Source: Actinomycetota bacterium (GTDB taxonomy: Bacteria > Actinomycetota > Humimicrobiia > Humimicrobiales > Humimicrobiaceae). Taken from it: a stretch of 6,842 nucleotides of DNA. Position 1 is the stretch's first letter, and every line of letters begins with the position of its first letter. Position numbers and translations under genes: made by a program. Below, one piece after another: positions 1-5,383 of this stretch. A model generated the notes under the pieces. It saw only the letters and a list, made by a program, of their open reading frames with translations, did no database searches and had not been told where the DNA came from. The DNA lies in assembly GCA_016870675.1 (NCBI GenBank), contig VGAU01000094.1:1-6842 (forward strand), given 5' to 3'.

Positions 1-10
1 ATTTTTTGAA

Positions 11-13
11 TAG
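11..13 (+). other. In-frame TAG upstream of the IF2 G domain
   Basis: Reading the infB frame leftwards from the P-loop gives ...KLDEVYKDSEKDLEPRPPIVTV, which looks like the acidic linker before the IF2 G domain, and then a TAG at 11-13. Codons before it (ttt ttt gaa) are still in frame. The other two forward frames are also closed within the first 20 bases, so a single indel does not obviously rescue the frame. A base error near a contig end, a genuine nonsense mutation, or TAG suppression would each fit. Confidence 0.6.
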
Positions 14-1546
14 AAGTTAGATGAAGTTTATAAGGATTCTGAAAAAGATTTAGAGCCCAGACCCCCGATTGTAACAGTAATGGGACATGTAGATCATGGA
101 AAAACAACACTACTTGACGTCATTAGAGAAACCAGTGTTGCAGTTGGTGAGGTGGGTGGAATAACCCAGCGTATAGGTGCTTACCAGGTTAACTATAAGG
201 GGAGGAAAATTACATTCATAGATACACCGGGACATGAAGCATTTACATCTATAAGGGCTAGAGGGGCAAGGGTTACTGATATTGCTGTGATTGTAGTTGC
301 TGCTGATGATGGTATTATGCCACAAACAGTGGAAGCAATAAATCATGCAAAGGATGCTGGTGTCCCTATTATTATTGCTATTAATAAAATTGACCTTCCA
401 AATTCAAATCCTGATAAGATAAAGAAAGACCTTACTGGGTACAATTTGGTTACGGAAGAGTGGGGTGGAGATACTATTTGTATAGAGATTTCTGCTAAGA
501 AAAAGACTAATCTGGATGAATTTCTGGAAATGATTTTACTAGTAGCAGATTTAAATGAAATAAGAGGTAACCCAAATTCTGAAGGTACTGGAATTATAAT
601 TGAATCAAGACTGGATAAAGGTTTGGGCCCTGTGGGTACAGTTATAATAAAGAGAGGAAAAATAAAAGTAGGAGACTCTTTCGTTGCAGGTGACTCGTTT
701 GGAAGAGTGAGGTCAATCAGAGATGAAAATGGTAAAAAACTGGAGGAAGCAGTCCTGTCACAACCGGTTGAAATTACAGGGTTTCCTTCGGTACCAAAAG
801 CTGGAGATAAATTATTTATAGTTAAAAATGAAAAGGTGGCAAAAGAGCTTTTTAGCAGAAAAGATTATGAGAGAAAAATGATGAAAGTCGCGGATTCAAG
901 GAAGAGTTTAACTTTAGAAAAATTGTCTGAATTGGCAAAAGAGAATGAAATAAAGAAATTAAAAATAATTCTTAAAGCAGATTCTGACGGTTCACTTGAT
1001 GCAGTAGAGAAATCATTAAATAATATAAGGGAAGAAAAGATAAAGATTGATATAATACATAAAGCAATAGGGGCTATAAATGACAGCGATATTCTGTTAG
1101 CAGCAGCTTCGGATGCAATTGTAGTTGGTTTTGGTGTAGTTCCCACTCAAAAAGCGGATGTATTATATAAAAAGGAAAATGTGGAAGTCAGGACTTATGA
1201 TATTATCTATAAGTTAATTGATGACATTACCCTTGCTTTTAAGGGCTTGCTGGAACCTGAAGTAAAAAGAATTTATAAGGGTAAAGCTGAAGTTAGAGAA
1301 GTATTTAAACTCCCGAAAGTAGGGATAATTGCTGGTTCTTATATTCTGGAAGGTGAAGTTGAAAGAGGTAATTTAGTAAATGTTATAAGAGATGGAAAGT
1401 TAATCCATGAAGGAAAAGTCGCAACTCTTCATAGGTTCAAAGAAGATGTTAAAAAAGTTTTATCAGGATATGAATGTGGTGTCAGGCTGGAAGGTTTTCA
1501 GGATCTCGTAAAGGAGGATACACTGGAATTTTATGAAGAGAAATAA
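14..1546 (+). CDS. infB: Translation initiation factor IF2 (5'-partial; GTPase core and C-terminal domains)
   Basis: IF2 is the GTPase that places initiator fMet-tRNA on the 30S subunit and promotes 50S joining. All G motifs are visible: G1 GHVDHGKT at 83-106, switch I GGITQ near 155-169, G3 DTPGH at 221-235 (with the catalytic His), G4 NKID at 383-394 and G5 SAK at 491-499. Beta-barrel domain II follows (GLGPVGTV, then PVEITGFPSVPKAGD), then domains III and IV, ending ECGVRLEGFQDLVKED...YEEK, a normal IF2 C-terminus. The frame is open from 14. The conserved LEPRPPIVTV strand just before the P-loop is encoded upstream of the first ATG (80) and no ATG, GTG or TTG lies between 14 and 80. The true start is therefore off the left edge, and 80 is an internal Met. 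An in-frame TAG at 11-13 is unexplained (separate entry). Switch I has Arg where the family has His (GGITQHIGAY). The stop is 8 bases before rbfA. Identity is certain. Confidence 0.96.
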   Translation, partial: KLDEVYKDSEKDLEPRPPIVTVMGHVDHGKTTLLDVIRETSVAVGEVGGITQRIGAYQVNYKGRKITFIDTPGHEAFTSIRARGARVTDIAVIVVAADDGIMPQTVEAINHAKDAGVPIIIAINKIDLPNSNPDKIKKDLTGYNLVTEEWGGDTICIEISAKKKTNLDEFLEMILLVADLNEIRGNPNSEGTGIIIESRLDKGLGPVGTVIIKRGKIKVGDSFVAGDSFGRVRSIRDENGKKLEEAVLSQPVEITGFPSVPKAGDKLFIVKNEKVAKELFSRKDYERKMMKVADSRKSLTLEKLSELAKENEIKKLKIILKADSDGSLDAVEKSLNNIREEKIKIDIIHKAIGAINDSDILLAAASDAIVVGFGVVPTQKADVLYKKENVEVRTYDIIYKLIDDITLAFKGLLEPEVKRIYKGKAEVREVFKLPKVGIIAGSYILEGEVERGNLVNVIRDGKLIHEGKVATLHRFKEDVKKVLSGYECGVRLEGFQDLVKEDTLEFYEEK

Positions 1547-1554
1547 TCTTTGAT

Positions 1555-1911
1555 ATGGTCGTGATTTATGTGGATAGAACGAGAAAAGCTGAGATAGATC
1601 TAAAAAGAGAAATAAGTTTTATTATCAATACCAAAACAAAAGACCCCAGAATAGGGTTTATAACTATCACGGATACAAAATTATCTGCTGATTTTAAATG
1701 GCTGGATGTTTTTGTTAGTATTATGGGCGAAGAGGATGAAATAAATAATAGTCTAGAGGGGTTAAGAAATTGTTGCAGCTTTATAAAGAAAAATTTGAAG
1801 CGGAGATTAAAGTTAAAAAGTATACCAAACATAAGATTTCTATACGACAAGTCTATTGATAACGGTATGAGAATATCAGAAATACTGGAAACTCTGAATA
1901 AAGATAAGTGA
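1555..1911 (+). CDS. rbfA: 30S ribosome-binding factor A (RbfA)
   Basis: RbfA is a small KH-fold protein that binds the immature 30S subunit and helps maturation of the 5' end of 16S rRNA. The 118-residue length is normal for the family. Family marks in order are DRTRKAEIDLKREIS at the N-terminus, KDPRIGFITITDTKLSADF (the DPR..xxTIT core), LDVFVS, and the C-terminal PNIRFLYDKSIDNGMRISEIL (family pattern PelrFvyDdSldrGmrI). The Ala-x-Gly kink usually seen in the second KH helix reads Cys-Cys-Ser here (residues 73-75). The start is uncertain: ATG at 1555 lies 8 bases after the infB stop and has no nearby Shine-Dalgarno sequence, whereas GTG at 1570 would begin the conserved part directly. Translation is probably coupled to infB. 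The product is cytoplasmic with no membrane segment. Confidence 0.94.
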   Translation: MVVIYVDRTRKAEIDLKREISFIINTKTKDPRIGFITITDTKLSADFKWLDVFVSIMGEEDEINNSLEGLRNCCSFIKKNLKRRLKLKSIPNIRFLYDKSIDNGMRISEILETLNKDK

Positions 1912-1930
1912 TATTAAGCAGGTAATCTAA

Positions 1931-2917
1931 TTGGATATAAACAAGTTATATAATCAGATATCAGAAATCATAAACGGTAATGATAATTTTTTGGTTATCA
2001 CCCATACCTATCCGGATGGAGATTCATTAGGTTCTCAAATAGCATTATATAAATTGTTATATCGATTAAAAAAGAATGTAGTAGCGGTTTGTAATAGTGA
2101 ATTGCCTTACCAATATAAATTTTTGCCTTACTTTAATAAGATTAAAAAAGATTTAGAAGAAATAAATATCTCCGGTAAGGAATATATTTGTTTTTGCCTG
2201 GATTGTGCAGATGAAAATAGAATGAATATAGATTTTAAAGTATTAAAGGATAGTGCAAAGTATATAATAAATATAGATCATCATAATAAGAACACTAATT
2301 TTGGTGATATAAATATTGTAGATATCAAAAAATCTGCAACTTCTGAAATTTTGTATGAGCTAATAGATAGATATTACAGGAAACTTTTAGATCATGAAAT
2401 AGCCCTGGGTATTTATGTGGGGATATTAACAGATACCGGTAAATTTCAATACAGCAACACTAATTATGCTGTTCATAAAGTAGTAAGTGACCTAATTAAA
2501 TTTAATCTGTCTCCTTCCGAAATCTATAGAAATATATTTGAGAATGAATCCCTGTCCAGGTTTAAATTAATTCAGCTGATTTTTCAAAGAATCGAATACG
2601 TGAAGTCCTGTGGCTTGATATACTCATATGTTCTGGAAAAAGATTTTAAAAAACTAAATTTACCATATTCTGCTCAAGATGGAGTTATCGACCTGCTGAG
2701 GAGCGTAAAGATGGTAAGGGTTGCTGCCCTGATAAAGCAAACCGGTAGAAATTGTTTTAAAATAAGTCTTCGTACTTCTGATAGTGATATTGACTTATTT
2801 AAGATTGCCAGTAATTTTAAAGGTGGTGGCCACAGGATGGCATCTGCTTACTCTGATACTGGTAGTATGAGAACTGTGATTAATAATTTAAAAAAATATA
2901 TAAAAGAAAATATCTAG
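1931..2917 (+). CDS. nrnA: DHH/DHHA1 nanoRNase and pAp phosphatase (NrnA type)
   Basis: The predicted product degrades RNA oligonucleotides of a few bases and dephosphorylates 3'-phosphoadenosine 5'-phosphate (pAp) to AMP. This activity is known for NrnA (YtqI) of Bacillus subtilis. All metal-binding DHH-domain motifs are present: VITHTYPDGDSLGS (His25, Asp29, Asp31), CLDCADENR (Asp91), the name-giving DHH at 116-118, and GILTDTGKF (Asp168). The C-terminal DHHA1 domain carries the substrate-binding GGGH at 298-301. The length of 328 residues is typical. The start is a TTG 19 bases after rbfA, preceded by a weak AAGCAGG site at 1916-1922; MDINKLYNQI fits the usual N-terminal helix. The gene ends with TAG, 3 bases before the truB ATG and in the same frame. 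The place between rbfA and truB is the usual one in Firmicutes. Enzyme class is secure; exact substrate balance is inferred. Confidence 0.93.
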   Translation: MDINKLYNQISEIINGNDNFLVITHTYPDGDSLGSQIALYKLLYRLKKNVVAVCNSELPYQYKFLPYFNKIKKDLEEINISGKEYICFCLDCADENRMNIDFKVLKDSAKYIINIDHHNKNTNFGDINIVDIKKSATSEILYELIDRYYRKLLDHEIALGIYVGILTDTGKFQYSNTNYAVHKVVSDLIKFNLSPSEIYRNIFENESLSRFKLIQLIFQRIEYVKSCGLIYSYVLEKDFKKLNLPYSAQDGVIDLLRSVKMVRVAALIKQTGRNCFKISLRTSDSDIDLFKIASNFKGGGHRMASAYSDTGSMRTVINNLKKYIKENI

Positions 2918-2920
2918 ATT

Positions 2921-3924
2921 ATGAACAGCACTAATAGCAAATCTGATCTGCTTAAAGATTTTAATGGAATAATATTGATAAATAAATTACCACATATAAC
3001 TTCTTACGATGTTATAAGACGGGTAAAAAGAGTTTTTTTTTAAAAAAAATTGGACATGCCGGTACACTGGATCCTATAGCAGAAGGTCTGCTTATTGTTT
3101 TAATAAATAAAGCTACCAAACTATTCAATTATTTTTTATCTTTTAGCAAAGAATATATTGCAGATATAAAACTTGGGGTAATTACTGATACATGGGATCT
3201 TGATGGTAAAGTTTTAACCAGAAGCAAGATTGAGAACATAGATATTAAGAAAATATCCAGTATTCTGAATAAATTTACCGGAAAAATTAAACAGACGCCG
3301 CCTACATACTCATCTGTAAAGTATAAAGGCAGACCATCATATGATTTTGCAAGAAAAGGGCAGAGCATAGATTTGAAACCAAAAACAGTAAATATCTATA
3401 ATCTGGAGCTTGTTTCTCTGGAAAATGATTTACTTACTATAAAGGTAAATTGCAGTTCAGGAACATATATCAGATCTATGGCTTATGAAATTGGAAATTT
3501 ATTGGGGTGCGGCGCTTCGATAAAAGGATTAAAAAGAACGAAAATTAATGATTTTAAACTGGACAGCAGCATTAGCGTTGAAGATTTTCTGAATGGTAAA
3601 TATAAAAAAAGTGATTTAGAATCCAGCTTATATATGATATCTATTGAAAGATTACTGGACAAAAATCAGAGCCTTTATATAAAAGACAAATATAGATACC
3701 ATATAGTAAACGGCTGCCCTGTTGATGGTGGAATGGTGGATTTTGCCAGGACCGAAGATAATAATTTATTAAAAAAGGGGATCTTTATAAAGATTAAAGA
3801 TAGTAGTGAAAATATAATAGCCATACATGAGATTTTAAGTGAAAATGTAATTTCTGATATTAAGAGTAAGAAACTGACTTTAACTAAAAGTATTGTAATT
3901 TTTCGCCAGTTGAATAAAATCTAA
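2921..3924 (+). CDS. truB: tRNA pseudouridine-55 synthase TruB, interrupted by a -1 frame change at T9A8
   Basis: TruB converts U55 of the tRNA T-loop to pseudouridine. The gene reads in two frames. From ATG 2921 the first frame gives 40 residues, including the N-terminal strand GIILINKLPHITSYDVIRR, and hits TAA at 3041-3043. From 3040 the -1 frame continues LKKIGHAGTLDP (catalytic Asp51 of the joined protein), then KEYIADIKLG (Tyr79), PPTYSSVKYKGR and CSSGTYIRS (Arg185), and a PUA-like C-terminal part from about residue 250. Joining by -1 at 3040 gives about 334 residues, and the spacing between the two halves then matches other TruB proteins residue for residue. This is slightly longer than usual because of about 14 extra N-terminal residues. 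The ATG lies 3 bases after the nrnA stop without a clear ribosome binding site, so coupling is likely. An ATG at 3373 is internal and not a start, since it would lack the catalytic Asp. Whether the gene is functional depends on whether the frame change is real. Confidence 0.9.
3033..3049 (+). other. T9A8 run at the truB frame change (possible slippage site)
   Basis: Nine T are followed by eight A. In the first truB frame the codons are GTT TTT TTT TAA, so the stop would sit in the ribosomal A site directly after a run of U. A shift of -1, or one extra T in DNA or transcript, restores LKKIGHAGTLDP. T or A runs of nine or more are known to cause RNA polymerase slippage (e.g. Shigella mxiE, Thermus dnaX), and such runs are also the classic site of sequencing indels. 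A weak 4-bp hairpin (CCGG/CUGG, 3059-3070) lies 18 bases downstream, too far and too weak to be a convincing ribosomal frameshift stimulator. Confidence 0.75.
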
Positions 3925-3960
3925 TAGTTTGAAATTTTTCTAAACAGTGGGGGTATTAAG

Positions 3961-4911
3961 TTGTCAGAATTATTAGAATTAAAAAAAATAGATAATAGCT
4001 ACTTTAAGGATAAAAATTCAGTAATTGTGATTGGTTTTTTTGATGGAGTGCATCTTGGACACAAAGAGATAATTGAAGCTTGTGTCAAAAGGGCAAAAAA
4101 AATAAACGGCACCAGTATAGTTCTGACATTTAATAAACCTCCGCTGAATGTAATAAAAAGTGAGATGTATAAAAAACTCATAATTTCTTATGAGGAAAAA
4201 ATAAAAATTATTGATAGTTTAGGAGTTGACTTTATTATAACTGCTAATTTTAATTCCGATTTTTTTATGTTGAAACCCGGGCAGTTTTGCGAGGATATAC
4301 TTATCAGAAAATTTTATGTAAGGGGAATTTTTGTAGGAAGTGGATTTCGTTTTGGCTTTAAAGCAGAGGGAAGCATATCTTTCTTGAAAAGATTTCTTAA
4401 GCCTTATAATATAGAGGTAAATGTAGTACCTCTCCTGAAAATAAAGGGAGAGACAATTTCAAGTACCAATACAAGAAAATATTATTCTGAAGGCAAAATA
4501 AAAAAAATAAAGAATTTATTAGGGAGGAATCCGCAAGTCGAAGGAGTTGTGGTTAGAGGAGCCGGCAGGGGGAAGAAATTAGGATTTCCTACAGCCAATA
4601 TAGATGTTTGTGAGGATTTTATAACTCCAAAAGATGGTGTTTATCTGGGTACTGTTGAAATCAACGGTAATGAAAATAAATTATTTCCAGCCATTATAAA
4701 TATCGGAGACAAACCAACTTTCAAAGAATCAAAAAAATGGATTGAAGCTTTTATAATCAATTTTAAAGATGATATGTATAAAAGAAAAATAAGAATTAAT
4801 TTTTTAGAAAGATTAAGAAATGAAATCACATTTGAAAGTAAAGATAAATTGGTAAGCCAGATGAAAATGGATTTAGAATATGCTAAGAAATATTTTAAAA
4901 TAAAAAGTTAA
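3961..4911 (+). CDS. ribF: Bifunctional riboflavin kinase / FMN adenylyltransferase (FAD synthetase)
   Basis: RibF phosphorylates riboflavin to FMN and then adenylates FMN to FAD in the cytoplasm. The N-terminal nucleotidyltransferase domain shows GFFDGVHLGH at residues 25-34, the HxGH-type site of this family, and ISSTNTR at 166-172 in place of the usual ISSTRIR. The C-terminal riboflavin kinase domain starts near residue 186 with VEGVVVRGAGRGKKLGFPTANI; GFPTAN spans 208-213 with the Mg/ATP-binding Thr and Asn. The likely catalytic Glu262 lies in WIEAFIINF. The length of 316 is typical for the two-domain enzyme. The start is TTG, with the G-rich stretch GTGGGGG at 3947-3953 seven bases upstream as a likely ribosome binding site. 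It follows truB by 36 bases with no FMN riboswitch in that short gap. The gene is usually found between truB and rpsO in Firmicutes, so this is its normal place. Confidence 0.95.
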   Translation: MSELLELKKIDNSYFKDKNSVIVIGFFDGVHLGHKEIIEACVKRAKKINGTSIVLTFNKPPLNVIKSEMYKKLIISYEEKIKIIDSLGVDFIITANFNSDFFMLKPGQFCEDILIRKFYVRGIFVGSGFRFGFKAEGSISFLKRFLKPYNIEVNVVPLLKIKGETISSTNTRKYYSEGKIKKIKNLLGRNPQVEGVVVRGAGRGKKLGFPTANIDVCEDFITPKDGVYLGTVEINGNENKLFPAIINIGDKPTFKESKKWIEAFIINFKDDMYKRKIRINFLERLRNEITFESKDKLVSQMKMDLEYAKKYFKIKS

Positions 4912-4997
4912 TGAACCCGGACTGAGTTTAAAGAATTTTAAAAAGTTTTTAGGATAATTTCAGTTATGAAAGAGGTCAATAGAGGAATGTGATTAAA

Positions 4998-5026
4998 TTG
5001 TAATTAGTATAAGCTTGTGATAAATT
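4998..5026 (+). promoter_or_regulatory. Candidate promoter for rpsO-pnp
   Basis: In the 148-base gap between ribF and rpsO, TTGTAA (4998-5003) and TAAATT (5021-5026) are 17 bases apart, with TG at 5018-5019 making an extended -10. Transcription would start near 5033 and leave a leader of about 27 bases. Each hexamer matches the sigma-A consensus at only 4 of 6 places, and in such AT-rich DNA chance matches are common. I see no GC-rich terminator hairpin after ribF, so read-through from upstream is also likely. Confidence 0.3.
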
Positions 5027-5044
5027 ATAGTACGGACAATTTTG

Positions 5045-5053
5045 AGGAGGTGA
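5045..5053 (+). promoter_or_regulatory. Strong ribosome binding site of rpsO
   Basis: AGGAGGTGA is fully complementary to the standard anti-Shine-Dalgarno end of 16S rRNA. It lies six bases before TTG 5060. The TGA inside it is in frame with rpsO and closes the frame upstream, so TTG 5060 is the only reasonable start. It is by far the strongest such site in the window, as expected for a ribosomal protein gene. Confidence 0.85.
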
Positions 5054-5059
5054 AAAAAG

Positions 5060-5329
5060 TTGGCTTTAGTCAAAGAAGATAAAAAAAAGGTTATTGAAAA
5101 ATTTAAAACTCATGAGAATGATACCGGTTCTTCTGAAGTTCAGGTAGCTATTCTTACAAAAAAGATTAACAAACTTAATGAACATTTGAAAGCGAATAAA
5201 AAGGATCACCATTCTAGAAGAGGTCTGGTTATTATGGTTGGTAAAAGAAAAAGACTTCTGGAATATTTAAAAAATAATAATATAAACAAATATAAAAAAA
5301 TAATTGAAGAATTAGGATTAAGGAAATAA
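5060..5329 (+). CDS. rpsO: 30S ribosomal protein S15
   Basis: S15 binds the central domain of 16S rRNA early in 30S assembly and contributes to an intersubunit bridge. The 89-residue product is full length (family about 88-89). It shows the S15 signature THENDTGSSEVQVAILT at residues 18-34, the conserved DHHSRRGL stretch (about 49-56), and KRKRLLEYLK followed by YKKIIEELGLRK at the end. The four-helix, Lys-rich composition fits. The start is TTG with a near-perfect ribosome binding site upstream. The gene pairs with pnp downstream, an order shared with many bacteria including Escherichia coli. S15 often represses its own translation through a folded leader. I could not recognise any of the known leader types in the 148 bases upstream. 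Confidence 0.97.
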   Translation: MALVKEDKKKVIEKFKTHENDTGSSEVQVAILTKKINKLNEHLKANKKDHHSRRGLVIMVGKRKRLLEYLKNNNINKYKKIIEELGLRK

Positions 5330-5365
5330 GTCTATATCAAAATAGTTTTTTATATTGGTAGTTTT

Positions 5366-5371
5366 AAGGAG
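5366..5371 (+). promoter_or_regulatory. Ribosome binding site of pnp
   Basis: AAGGAG lies 12 bases before GTG 5384, which is a rather long spacing. An in-frame TAA at 5381-5383 directly precedes the GTG, so no upstream start is possible. The next in-frame ATG (5423) would cut off the conserved N-terminal strand RYEIDINGKK. GTG 5384 is therefore the start. Confidence 0.7.
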
Positions 5372-5383
5372 AATGTAATATAA

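Noticed and set aside
865..1146. Minus-strand ORF of 93 codons within infB
   Set aside because: Antisense shadow of a well-conserved IF2 region; its hydrophobic look is the usual result of reading Lys/Glu-rich codons in reverse.
3129..3368. Minus-strand ORF of 79 codons
   Set aside because: It lies antisense within the conserved coding part of truB, resembles no family I know and has no ribosome binding site.
3373..3924. Independent gene starting at ATG 3373
   Set aside because: It is the C-terminal part of truB. The upstream sequence in the same frame encodes the catalytic GTLDP loop and other TruB motifs without a stop back to the T9A8 run.
3925..3960. FMN riboswitch before ribF
   Set aside because: The gap is only 36 bases, far too short for the FMN aptamer, and none of its conserved segments is present.
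4953..4958. GATAAT as an alternative -10 for rpsO
   Set aside because: It matches the -10 consensus at 5 of 6 places, but no -35-like hexamer lies 16-18 bases upstream.
4912..4960. Intrinsic terminator after ribF
   Set aside because: The A and T runs near 4938-4950 are not part of a stable GC-containing hairpin; I see no stem that would pause polymerase.
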